Source: Rotaria macrura (Eukaryota > Rotifera > Eurotatoria > Philodinida > Philodinidae). From it: 64,000 nt of DNA. The notes beneath the pieces were generated by a model. It did not search any database. It was not told where the DNA came from and saw only the letters and a list, made by a program, of their open reading frames with translations. Position 1 is the first letter of the stretch. Each line of letters starts with the position of its first letter. The translations under genes were made by a program, and so were the position numbers. The stretch spans positions 1 through 64,000 of the forward strand of contig OENT01000100.1 of NCBI GenBank assembly GCA_900239685.1, given 5' to 3'. Shown here in pieces: positions 1 to 12,148 of the stretch.

Positions 1-316
1 GGTTTCCGACTCTTTTCCAATCTTTCTTTACCGGAGTTTTGTATTTTACGGTTGGATCCTGGCGGAACTTGCTATAGTTCCGGTTGGTTCCTGGCTGATC
101 CGTGATATTTCCTTGGAATTTCCGGTTTCCGGAAGTCTCCGGATTTTCCAGGTTCCGGGTACGGATAAGTCCGGCCGGAATACTGCTTCCATGTTCCGGT
201 TGTTTTTCCGGCCGGAAACGGCTGGAAATACACCGGAACCGGCAGGAAGTAGCCGGAAAATATCACGTTTCCTGCGGGTTCCGGCCGGATCCGGTCTCCG
301 GAACGAACGACCTGGG
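1..316. repeat. TTCCGG-rich dispersed repeat, copy 1 (left end outside window)
   Basis: This GC-rich block is unlike the surrounding AT-rich DNA and is packed with TTCCGG/CCGGAA words. Its right part (about 160-316) is clearly homologous to 17780-17941, with shared stretches such as GGAATACTGCTTCCA and CCGGCAGGAAGT. Both copies end at CGACCTGGG. The short open frames here are by-products of base composition and show no protein features. It is probably a non-autonomous mobile repeat; the class is unknown and the left end is not in the window. Confidence 0.6.
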
Positions 317-2996
317 ATGCTCTACATGTCTGTAGTACATTATAATTAGTCAAATGATAACATCATATTAAAAATTTCAATTGAAATAATTGACCTTTCT
401 ATTAAGATGAATGAGACTAATTTTTGATTCTAAACTAATATTGCAACTGACATCAATTCATAATGAATTATGAACTTGCTGATTTGTAATCGAGATATTT
501 TCTGAAAATATTGAAAAAATTTGATGGCTTATTAATTGTTTTCATTATGTTACAATATATGAAAAAGAAGTGAAAACTGATATGAGTGGATGTGAACTTT
601 CTCTTTAGATATAAATTCAAACCCAGTGATTATGCTATCTAATGACAAATGCTTGATTACGGTTTTTTTCGCACAAACAAATTGATAGGAACCCGTAGAA
701 AGTTACTTGAGATGCAAATGAAGGAGTCTCAGTTCACTGTAGTTCATGCTGGTATTCTCTTCCAAAGACTTCATTTTGTATCTTCGTTGAGATAACTAAT
801 CCTTCTTTTACTCGCTCTTTAAAATGAATTCTTACTGCCGATTACGAATCTGTTGGATACTCACTTTTAAATTTCAACTAAAAGATCCACAACCCATGTT
901 CATATAATGGTTTTTTTCAATGTCTCAATTTGTAAAATATTGTAATTATGCTACAATCGTCTCATCCTCCTGATCTTGTACCAAATGATGATGGACTATT
1001 CAACTTTATCTAACGAGGTCTAACCCACTATCATAACTCTGAATAATTTCAATACTGTAATCGAGCTAGTGACCTTATCAAAGAAAAATTACTGCAAAAC
1101 AAATTGCGACAAAATGGTTCGAACGGATAAAATTGGGTTTAGATCAGCACAATAGCTACCATATCGAACTCTTGATACAATAAAGCCTTGATTCACTTGT
1201 TTCTGTGATATTTTCTCTTAAAAATTCAGTAGTTTTGGTATTACCTGAGCACAATAAGGTACATCAGCTAGAAAAGAAACTAGTTAACTCTTGCTGTCTT
1301 TTAGAGCATCCACAAAATTTGAAGTCCCATTGTCACCAATTTGATTATCACTAAGATTCAATTGGATGAGGATCTGTGTGAAAAAGGGAATGAATATATG
1401 AAAGTCGAGGATTAATTAAAATTCGATCTCATCGTTCTCATTATCTCGATTCATAGAAAAACATAATGATTAATAACAGATAAAATACACGAGGCAAAGG
1501 ATGACTAAAACAAAAACTCAAGTGAAAACCGTATTGAGGACGCAGATGAGTTGTGCTTCTAAATGTTGATGAAAAGTAGATTCACACTCATACCCTTAAA
1601 ATTATTGAAAATTTCCGAAATTTCTTTTTCTCAAATGTTGAACACTGCTGCATCAACATTCATTCATCAGTCTAAAACAAGTCTTTTCTAAAACTGTGAA
1701 CTCATATAGCATAGTATCCTTTCAAAACTCAACTCTCAACCATATAAAATTACATTTAACAACACAAATTTCGTCCAACGTGGATTTAAATAGATTATTA
1801 ACGTCTAAAGCAAAATTTATCACAACAGCTACTTCTATGACCTATTTTAATCGAGAGAACAAGCGCATTATTAATTATCTACGGTACTTGGTGAAACATT
1901 AGTAGAGCTAATCCTTGACTATTTCTTTAAGCGACTGACAAAAACAAAATGTATAGTGATCCATGTATAATAGAGAAATCAGCTGAAAAAGTATGGCTTA
2001 CTTTATTATCTTTTAATACATCTGCGAGATCTTGTGCTTCCTTTTTCCTAACTTGATTCTGAGAAAAGTACGGTATGCTTACTGTGCATAGTAAAAAGTA
2101 AAGATGACTATTAGAATTACGATTCTATGCAGTATAGCATTCATTGGCATGTGATATTTCCCAATTTATCAATGTTTATTATTAGTCCATTTTTATGATG
2201 TTAGAAAGTAAGAAGGAACCTTGAGAGTGATACAAGCCACACTTGAATTCTTAAGCCATCACATGGCATCCTCTTTTGTACTAATTAGCTATGAGTTCTC
2301 TGATTGCTGATAGGCTCGAAAGAAATATTATGTTGATCCAATTATTAGCCTAGGTCAACAAATACGGAACCGAATTCAATCGGAACAACACGGGCTGTGA
2401 TAGGATCTCAACCGTCTCGAGGAACTGATACAAAAGAATTCCTAAACTGTAGAGAAACGATTACGGTCGCTGTGATTATTCCTTAGGGAAATGAGAATCG
2501 TCCATTATATGCAAGCAGACAAGAATTTCGAAATATTCGTTTAGACGCACCATTTGGAACTGCGATTGTTACCCATTCGCGCAGACTAATAAAACACAAG
2601 AAACGTGGATTTTGTGCAAAATTGGCACTGTATCAATTCACCTCCACTAAATTCGTCACATTCATTTCGTCACGTGTTTTTTTAAATTGATTGTTTGTAA
2701 CTGTGTTTAATTTTGTGAGAAAAAAATTAATTCTCCAAAAAGCTTAAATATAAACTCTTATTAATGGTTTCTATTGGATTAGAAAAGATTTTGTTCTGCT
2801 ATCTGCTGAACGAGATTATTATGCACTACAAGGCAAGAATTGATTAGATTTCGAAAATAAAACCAAACACTATCTGTATAAGTCAGAGCTCATTAAGATT
2901 AAGAATCAACTAATTAATTCTAAAATGTATAAATAGATCTCCAGCTTGATAAAGGCGCTACACATCGACTCGCCAATCTTCTACTCAATTCATCCA
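317..2996. other. Intergenic, no gene recognised
   Basis: AT-rich sequence with stops in all frames. The only long open stretch is about 2351-2692 on the plus strand, interrupted by one stop and not recognisable as any family. No RNA gene or repeat boundary was seen. Confidence 0.5.
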
Positions 2997-4551
2997 ATGT
3001 CTTCTATCCAAAAGCTATTATCGTAAAAGGGAAAACCTATGGTTTGATATCTGGGTTATATCTATACCAATGGAAAGTCTACAACAACAAAAATAATTTT
3101 TCGTTCCCAAAACAGAGGCTTCAAAATGTAAATTTTTCTAAAAATTTAGAAAAAATACATTAGTCACTATTCTCTCTAGCTCGATGTCATACAAGTTTGT
3201 CAATGGATACTTTTCTCTCTCAGATAACTGATTATAATCACGCTCCTAATCCTGAACGCATTCCAGTAATCGAACTCAATAACAAAATCAAAGCTTAAGC
3301 CCCAACATCTGACGAACAAACAAGTAATACCCTTGACTTGGCATTACGGGCGTTTCCCCTGAGCGCAACAAGTCAACTTCCACGTACTGAAATTATCATG
3401 CAAACTATTCCCCGACAGCGCAAAACTACATTCACAACATCCGTCAATCGTTTATCCAACGATTTAAGAAAAACTGATCGTGGCGAAGATGTTCTCTTTC
3501 ATGAAAAGACCGATATGATTATCTTCACCACGAGAGGCAACTTATCAGTGCTGAAGCAATCAAAGCATTGGTTCGCTGATGGAATGTTCAAACTGTGTGA
3601 CTCATTAATTCTCTTTTACAACGAATTAGTGTCTCTCTAGGTATTTCTTAATGACTTCTATCAGCTGTTTATGCTTCATCCATTGATTACGTCGACAATG
3701 ATCCCTCTTTTTTATGGCCTGTTAATTGGAACAAGTGCGAATGATTACAACGGCTTCTTCAAAAGGGTATTAGACCAGGATGACTTTTAACCGGAAACAA
3801 TCCTGACCGACTTCGAGACTGGAACAATCACGTCGATCAAGGAAATGCTTCCAAACGCGATACTGGCAAAGGAAGACGGGAAAAAATCATTAAACTGCAC
3901 TAATTATTTCTCTCTTAGGTTGTCTCTTTCATTTTCGTCAGAGCGTATGGGGGCAAGTGCAAAACGAGGTGCTATTTACGAAATATCAAGAAGATGAAAT
4001 TTTTTGACTCAACGTCAAAAAATGAATTGCTCTTGCCTTTCTTCTTGTGTCTGATGGAATTACTGACTTTGCTCTGGTCGCAGGTGAATTCAATGACAAC
4101 TCTGATGATCTCCTCGATTATGTTGAGAAAACATGGATTGGTGAACCGAGACGGAGAGGTAAGACATTGATAAACGTTAACCTTTTCATGTATGCGGCTT
4201 TTAGGAGTCGGACGGGAAGAGCTTCAATTCGACCACAAATTATGGAACGTTCACGACCGTGTCATAGCTGCTTTGGCTCGGTCCAATGATTCGGTCTAAG
4301 GATGGCACAATTCTTTCGCAAACCGTGTTACTATTTCTCTTCCAACGATCAAGAAACTGACCGAGAAAATTCGCCTTGAGCAGTGAAAATTCGAGTTTGA
4401 TATCGCTCAACTTCTTCAAGGTCATCAGCCTAAGCCGAAAAAAGTCTGCTACAAAAAACTCGACGAGAGAATCGTGCGCGTAGTTTGCGATTACAATTCA
4501 TTACAAATTCCTCAATATCTTAAAAATATCGCTGTAAATGTTTCCTTGTAA
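2997..4551 (+). pseudogene. Decayed FLYWCH-MULE (Mutator-like) DNA transposon transposase
   Basis: Translated pieces in order look like a Mutator-like transposase. An ATG at 2997 opens a FLYWCH-like segment (GYIYTNGKSTTTK). Then come an HNHAPxPERIP-type linker (about 3230), the segment NLSVLKQSKHWFADGMFK (3541-3594), an ETILTDFETGTI segment with the conserved acidic residue (about 3800), and a C-terminal part containing LQFDHKLWNVHDR (about 4215-4260). The frame is broken by several stops and shifts. At least one real intron survives, from the GTAAGA donor near 4158 to the TTTTAG acceptor near 4203, and splicing it joins RRRG to VGREELQFDHK in frame. Other AG sites (near 3640 and 3918) look like ancient acceptors. 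Terminal inverted repeats were not located. The MULE assignment rests on motif memory, with no database search. Confidence 0.7.
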
Positions 4552-5615
4552 CTATGTTTTTCTGTCATTTGCGTGATTATTGTCTTTTTTTCTTGTAATA
4601 AATGTGTAATCTAATAATCTGTATCTTTGATTAGGAGATAGACAGAAAGGAAAAAACTTTATTGGTATTGTGGATACGCGATGAATTGATCAGTCACCGT
4701 TGACATTTGAACTATATCTATGTAGTATTACGATTTCGAACGTACCTGATGATGACTATCTAAGCAATAGTGGAAGCTCGTCGTATGAAGCTTGAAATCG
4801 ACCTCTTTGAAAACAAACCGACTCCCAAACTCACACCCACACTTCTAAACGAAACGTGAATCGTCAAGAGAATCAGTTTTGGATAAGAACTTTTTAGAAT
4901 TGATACGTGTTTTGAAATTGTGTTTTGAATGAGATGTATCTAATTTGAAAATATCGAGAAATTAAATAGTCATGAAAACAGTGACGACATCTCGAGAAAT
5001 ACCTAAAATTAATAGTTCAAGGAATGATTGCTTCAACTAACAAGTCAAAGTCGCATATCTGGGACTGAACTGTATCGTCAGTTATAATGAATAATCAATA
5101 GAAACATTTCGCTCAACTGTCAGCGAATCACAGCGTGTCTGAAGAATAACTATTGGAAACAAAACAAAAAATCTAATAGGGATTTCAGAATAGGCAATAT
5201 TCTTCACACGATACTCATACTGATTTGCTTTCAAATATCAAAGAGACCTTGGGCGTGGATATGGATGTGTGAATGTTGTTGACCCTTTGGTTCTAGATAT
5301 AATCGGGAGTGGTATAGAGTTGATTGAATCTTGGCATGTTTAGATGTCGTTCGTTACTTTAAGATCAACAATTAAACCCACACTACCTTGTTGTGATATT
5401 TTATGTTGTGTTTTTTAAGTTTGATTTATTATATATCTCTATATATAGTTTGATACAACAAAGTCTGTACTTCTTAAGTAGATAAGAGCTAGGAGGATGA
5501 GAAAGTATGTACGGCTTGAGCCAGAGACCCCGGAAAAAGAAAAATTAATTGAAATGTTCTATAATTCTTTTGCTTTAATCATTTGCCCCGAATCATCTCG
5601 GTCGTATACACCGAA
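4552..5615. other. Intergenic, no gene recognised
   Basis: AT-rich sequence between the MULE relic and the membrane-protein gene. I see no open frame with protein character, and no repeat boundary beyond a short CACACCCACAC tract near 4833. Confidence 0.5.
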
Positions 5616-6967
5616 TCATTGTAATGGTGTTACTGTATTCGAGCAAATGCGGCGTTTGAGTTTGTATAGTAATTTAACAATGTACGGGACAATGAGTCGA
5701 AGACTAGCAGTTAAACCACCATATAAGCCTAAGGTTCTTGATACAATATACAATGCATTGTTGTGCTCACTGACAGTATACTGACAATAAATGGGATCGC
5801 ATTGATGATAGAATGATGTATATGATGAGCTAGCATTCAATTGTTCAATAAATAAGGCATCGACGATATTCTGAATCGTAGTGTTCGGAGGAAAATGACT
5901 TATTGATGAAATATTCATCGCAGTCACATTGCCCAGTGTCGTGAACATTTCTGGATTGCTACTAGTCACATTGTTCACTATATGATCAATTAATGTTTGG
6001 TCGTAGAAAACTTCGAAAGTTGATCTGAGCAATGTTTGCACTACTGAACAACCGAGGACCCATCCTGGTATAATCGAAGAGAATGCTTCCCATTCTTGGC
6101 AGTCGTTTCTGGTTCCACATGAGCAGTGATCGTTGAAAGTGACAGGAGAGGTCAGAACTGTAGTTATACTTTCAACATCATTCAACCAAAAGTACCAATT
6201 CAAAGCGTAGCTGGATATAAATGTGCTATCATGGGCAAAATCGTCAACAAGTTTTATAGCATGAGAAAAACGAAGTTCGGCGTTACTTTTGAATTCACTT
6301 AGAATAGAAGTCATTTGAGAAAGAAACTGAAATTCTGTTATAGTTTCGGCATTGAGAAATGTTTTAGCTAGAAAGTTGTCGATCGCATTTTGAACAGCTG
6401 TGTTTGCTAGATTGCATAATGTTGACACGAGTTGGAAAAAAGCACCAGCATCAACGAAAAAATCTGCTCGCGTCAAGATCGAAGAATAATTTCTATGAGA
6501 AAAGAATTTTATCCATTCTTCCTTTACAAAATCACTAGAACATATCTGATGATAAGTAACATTCATCGTAATCATTTTAAGATAAGGGATAGAAATTGTG
6601 CTACATGGACAATGAAGTGTAGATGCATACTGAGCAGTCAAACTTTCATACTGTTCCAAAGATGGTTTCGAAACGTTTTTAATTATCGTCGCTGCTGGTA
6701 GGGCGGTAAATAGAAGAATCACTGTAATACTAATGAGAATGAAGAGAATGTAAATACGTGTAAACGCACGTTCCAGTCGTATAGTATTGATCTCAGTTGA
6801 TCCATGGAAGAACAAATTTAAGTTAATAAGTTTATTCAGATGTTGAGCCAATCGATTCTGTATGCCTAAAAATTGTTCTTCTTTTTTTGAATCATTTAGG
6901 AACTGCTGATAGCACTCTTTGACACGTTTTCCTAACGCTGTTCCGATATTTAGTGTCAACTTGGAAG
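5616..6967 (-). CDS. Two-pass cysteine-rich membrane protein unit (unit 3), start codon missing
   Basis: One continuous reading frame of about 450 residues is homologous to the two units at 9445-12148. In order it has an NLNLF box before the first membrane segment (YILFILISITVILLF), the CPCSTISIPY motif, an exoplasmic region with scattered cysteines, a CDPIYCQYT motif, and a C-terminal membrane segment starting IYIVSRTLGLYGG. It ends at a TGA at 5616-5618. No ATG lies in frame upstream of the first membrane segment, so the N-terminus must come from an upstream exon. A usable acceptor (TTTTCTAAAAG, exon from 6967) has the phase that accepts the strong donor after unit 2 at 9468. Joined that way, the locus would encode about 1,327 residues. 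A separate gene with an unseen 5' exon is the alternative. The function is unknown; I recall this family as very large in bdelloid rotifers. Confidence 0.7.
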
Positions 6968-9444
6968 CTTTTAGAAAACTTGATAAGCTGGATTAAAACA
7001 AAGTAAGGACAAAGAAACAAAAAACTGCAGTTAGAAGCTAACCATTTTTGATGTTGAAAAATAATTGGAATTTACTAAATAATTGAATTTATCTTTACTG
7101 GTTTCAAAGTTAACCGTGGAAATCAAATTTTACTTGTCAGCTGAGATGTCCATCGCAGTTGAAAATCCACCACAGCCACTCCGCGATGGATTTCGAAAAT
7201 TGATACCACGCTCGCTATCGCTGCGAGTTTTCTGAAAATTTGCTCCTGTCGTATCCCATACACATATCTGCTTCTAATGCTCTTTATTCCATAAATCAAT
7301 AGTAATTTACGAAAAAGCGGGAAAAGTGAAAGGTGTATGAACTACAAGCAGGGATGACTATTGGGGTGCGGTAGCGGTGGATTTTCAACAGCGATGGACA
7401 TCTCTCCTTTTTAGTGAAGTATAGAATGATCTAATAAAATATGTAAAAAAGCTGGGCTCAACAAGTCCAACTCATCCCGTGCAACCGTAAATTTGACAAA
7501 ACTAATTCGACTTAAGGAATACAGTCATTGTCGAATTAATCATTAGAAAACAGCTTTCATGAGCTCTTGTGAAAGTTCCTGAAAATAAATTTCTCGTTGA
7601 TACGCAAATTTCGTTCTCAGCTTAATACATTCCAATCCACGGAGTTTTTCACGGAAATTTCTCCCTACAGGTTCGAATCCGATATGACAGCTTCCTCGTA
7701 CAAGGGACGCATGCTATTGATTACAGTTTTTCTCTGTAGCTTATTTCCATTTTTTGTGTGTGTAAACAAATTAAGAAGGGCTGTTAATTATATTCTAGCA
7801 GCACAAGTACTGCATGGATTTTCTTTTTTCAGTGTGATCTTTTGTTGAAATTTACTCTTTCAGGTTTTCATGTGAACGCAGAGCTGCATCCTTTAAAATG
7901 TTTATAGTGTGATAAAACGAAAGTTTTTAAGGGGTTGATTCAAACCAGGAACTCAATGAATTCAGAGAAACAGAACTTCTGAATCGGTGATTTTGAAAGT
8001 TAATTGCTTTCCATAGAAATCAGTTTTATTTTGAATCTAAATATTTCAGATTTGTTTTAAACGAATTGCATGGGAAACGTAGCGTCATATATGCTACAAC
8101 TCTTTACTCTGTTTCTTTCTGGATATCCCACAATGAGCTTGATTCATAATAAGGCTTTGATATAATATTCTTTTCATAAATAGAAAAGATACTGTTTTCA
8201 CTGTACAGCTGATCCTGCTGTAATTTTCTGTTTGTCTAGAGAAATTGTATAATTTGTTAAATATGAGCATTTTTCATATCGGTGCTTGTTGTGATGAGTT
8301 TGCAATTATATCTTATGTGATGAAATTTTCTGATTTTTTCTCTTGATAAACAGACACACGGAAGAAGAAGAATTAAAGAAAATAGATTCAACTCGAAGTT
8401 TGTAATGCACGACTAGAATTTGCATCGAATCGATAAAACTCTCGAGTTTCTCAACCCTGAAGCAAAACTAAAAGATAATCATTGCACTATGATGTTTAAT
8501 ATTGGCATCTGTCAACCGAAGAGAAGTTGCTGTTTCGAAATAATTGGTTTCTTTTTTACATTTAAAATATAATTAGAAAACCCCAGCTTAATTCCGAGAT
8601 TGATGTACTCTTCAAAATTTACTCCAGAAAGATAAGCTTCATGGAGTTGGTCAGTCATAAGACGATTGAGATGTCCGTTGAACAGATTTTTGGTTCAGTT
8701 GAAATGATCGATTTGTGTCTTCTGAGTCGCAGAACTTTAAGAGCAGTATTCCTATGTCGAGATCTCGTTGATATTTTAATGGCTTAGTGAGAAACGATTG
8801 TGAATCAAGAACGCTAGACTGACATAATCAGTCCTGACATCATAGTTATCTTAGAAAGGTAGTTTCTCAAAATTCGATTTCTATCAGTTACTGGGCTACC
8901 AATACGATGTCGAGATTAATTGAGCTTAGATTCAAATTTCACACTTGAGAAAATCCTTGTATCAATGTAATCATATCTTGGAGTATCGTTTCGCTCATCC
9001 AAAACCAGGGCTGTAATTTTCAGCCAATTAGAACGTGGACCGACAGAAAGGAAATATCTGCTTTGTATATTTACCCTTTCAGAATGACGACTGAAAATTT
9101 TCTTTCAACTATGAGAGAAAATTTTGTTCACCAAAGCAGACGGAGATCAATATTTCCATGAGCAAATATAGGACATGATCAGATTTTTTTCCATATAACG
9201 CTTGAAACGGTCTACAGATCATTTCTATCTTTACAATAAATCGACGTGTCTATAAGGCGATTTTATGTACTACATTACAGTATAATTTGTCTTTATCTTT
9301 AAGATTTATAATGTAAACGACCGAACAAGCTGAACACTTCTCGAGTGTGCTCACGTTTTGTTAATACTATATTCTAGTCTGATTGCCACTGTCTCTGCCT
9401 GGCTGATTGATCAATTTTGACTTCGTTTACTAATTATTATCTAA
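6968..9444. other. Spacer or 2.5-kb intron between units 2 and 3
   Basis: No gene was recognised. It contains one short inverted-repeat element (7143-7404). If units 2 and 3 are spliced together, most of this stretch is intron. A lone GGTTCGAATCC box at 7670-7680 has no tRNA around it. Confidence 0.45.
7143..7404. mobile_element. Small inverted-repeat element (MITE-like)
   Basis: The terminal arms at 7143-7171 and 7376-7404 are 29 bp, inverted, and differ at one position (GAGATGTCCATCGC at the left tip, GCGATGGACATCTC at the right tip). The interior of about 200 bp has no coding capacity. No clear target duplication was found at these tips, so the superfamily is undetermined. Confidence 0.6.
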
Positions 9445-12148
9445 TCAAAACAGGATTTTTGACTCACCTTCGTTTGGTTCTAGGTGGTTAGTTGTTGTTG
9501 CAATATTATTTGCTTGGGTAAATCTGAATCGCTCCAGTAACTTTGCGATGAAAATACTTAATAAGCGAAGAACAACATTTAGACCACCGAAAACACCGAT
9601 TATTGTAGTAATAGTATATATGAGATTAATGCGTTCTTCATATGTGTATGTACAGAAGGTTGGATGACAGTATTTGTAGTAAGAATCGTAAGTGACAGAC
9701 GAATCAAAATACTCGATCATAATTTCGTTCACTATGGCTTCAAAAGTTGTGTTTGGTAAAAATCGACTAGAATGGGTGACATCAAGTACAGTAACGCTCT
9801 GAAATACTGTACTATAATAGTTCATGTATATTTTCTGCACGGCTTGTAAGCAACTTTCATTAAACCAACACGCAAGCGATGATTTCACTACTGTATCCAC
9901 AATGAAACATCTTAATGAGATGCCCAAAGGGAAATAACCATAATCGATGGGATCAATGGTTTTAGCACACTCCATATCCTTTCTGCAGTTACAAATATTT
10001 TTGTTGTCGGGATTGTAAGTTGCAGAAATCAAATAAATTAGCTCTGTTGTTTGATTCGCCAAGTGATTTGAATAATATCCGTCAATCAATATGTTTGTGC
10101 CGAAACCACTTACATATTGCTCAGCATGAAGAATGCTCTTGACTAATAAAATTTCATAGAGAAATTCAGCGCGTGTCACTTCCAGGAATGCTTCAATAGA
10201 TGCATTTGCTCGTGTCATAAACATATCACGAGAAAGTACTAAATTATTGACAAGGTTAGCCATTGAAAATCGATTGTATGCAGAAGCAAAAGTTTTATTT
10301 GCCATATCACAGAAAAAGGCTAATGCTCGAAAGTACGCCGAGCCACGTATATAGAAATCGTCAACCCAATGTATCCCCACTTGAAAGTTCAACGATTCAT
10401 ACCAACCAGGCTGAACAAAGTCACTCGCACATACTTGATGAAATGTAGGTATGACTTGAATGAATGCTTTGTATGGAATGGATATATTACTGCAGGAACA
10501 TTGTAGCGTGTCTGTAAAGCGCTTTTGTAAGTCTTCGTAGTGTCTTTGTGTTGGTGATGTTACGGTAGCAGTACGCAGTTTTACTGAGTCAGTTGTATAC
10601 AGCACGAGAATAATCATCTCCACGATTAATAACATTGTGTATACTCGAGTAGCGATACGACCTTGACGCATACTGACTTCATCTTGTTTGTGAACATCAC
10701 TAAACAGATTGAACTGGACTGTTTTAATTTTAACTTCCATTAAAATGTTTCTCAATTTGACACGCATTGGAGTACCTAAATAGATTAAATGACAGATGAG
10801 TTTGGCATGGAATAATTCCCTTACGATTTTGAATTTGTGGTTCAACCGTCTGATTGAGTAACTTCTCTTTCAAACTTATTATAAATGAGATAAAGTATGG
10901 AACAAAAAGACGTAACGCCACATTGAGTCCTCCAACCAGGCCAAACAATGTAGTTATAACGTAGATCCAGTGGAACCGCTGAGAATACGTATACGTACAT
11001 GAAGTCGGATCACATTTTTCATAATAGGTATCGAAAGAAGTCATATTAAAAATCTTTTCAACAAACAGTTGGTCAACTATTTCTTGCAGAGTCATGGTCG
11101 GTGAAAAACGAGTGCTCGCTGCATCATTGTTCAGTGCTGTTACATTGATTGCTTTTGAATAGACATTGAGAATAGTGTTGATGCATGATTGATCGTAAAA
11201 GCATTCCAATGACGAAGCTAATGTTGAAAATAAAGGTAAACAATCGACAATGATTCCGGGAAATGTCATATTGGCAATAATCCTATTGAGATCGAACGTT
11301 CCATATGTGTCTGTACGATTAAATAAATAAGCACCAGCTGGCATCTGGCAAGATTGATTGCGATGGCAAGCACATGATTGATTTGTACCTTCCAGGAAGT
11401 ACCATGTCTGCCAAAGATATACATAAACCCCGCCTTGATCATTAAAAATTAGTGCAGTAGCGAGAAAATTCGTTGATAAGCCTGTCATAAATCCATCTAT
11501 TTGAGCAATTGTTTGAAAGATGGTAAGATCTCGTTCGAAACGAAATATGGCTGTTTGCAAGCTAGTTTCAAGTTCTGCCTGAATTTGAAAGCGTAAGTAT
11601 TCTTCTGAAAACATACTATAACTAATTATTGGATCATTAGCGAACTCCAAAAGAGCATCATCGATAGAATTAATGGCATTTTTACATAGACTAGCAATAA
11701 TTTGCCACATAGCACTTAAAGTGTTACGTAAATCCATCGGGAAAAATGATAATGAATTCATTTCAAAAGTGAAATCGATCCATGACTGAGAGACGAAATT
11801 GCTGGAACAAACCTGATGCAAGAATGGTTTGGTTTCTATGAACATACCATGTGGGATGGAAATCTGTGAGCAAGGACAATACAGTGTGTTTGGATATTTG
11901 TTTTGAAGGCGTTGAAATGTAGTCAGACTTGGTTGTTTAATTGTTTTCGTTATGGTTCGTTCACTTATAGACGTGTAAGTCAGAAGAATGATAAGAGCAA
12001 CGCCAAACAGTACTAGAAAGAGACGAGTGGCAACAAGTTGACGCCAAACAATAGCAGGCTCTGTTGATTCATCATTGAATAGATTCAAAATCATAAGATT
12101 TTGTCTCAAGTTATGATACCATATTTGTAGTCGATGAAATATTGCCAT
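9445..12148 (-). CDS. Tandemly fused two-unit cysteine-rich membrane protein
   Basis: Two homologous units of about 440 residues are joined in one frame. Exon 1 runs 12148-10825, starting at the first in-frame ATG (MAIFHRLQIW). A 49-bp GT-AG intron (10824-10776) follows, then exon 2 (10775-9445, TAA/TGA-type end after NEGESKILF). The total is 2,655 nt, or 884 residues. Each unit has an LNLF/FNLF box, a membrane segment (about 43-60 and 486-502), a C(P/S)CSxISIPx motif (about 91 and 537), several exoplasmic cysteines, a C-x-P-(T/S)-x-C-TYTY motif, and a C-terminal membrane segment with a G(L/V)xGGLNVxLRL core (about 392-424 and 830-860). Without splicing, the upstream frame reads on into an unrelated tail and the downstream unit has only a late ATG at 10740. 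A consensus donor GAAG|GTGAGT at 9468 precedes the stop, so the transcript may continue into unit 3. Biochemical function is unknown. Confidence 0.7.

Noticed and set aside
102-353. Overlapping frames on both strands at the left edge
   Set aside because: They are explained by the GC-rich TTCCGG repeat, which suppresses stop codons in several frames.
7670-7680. GGTTCGAATCC, a canonical tRNA B-box
   Set aside because: No A-box at the right distance and no acceptor or anticodon stems could be folded around it.
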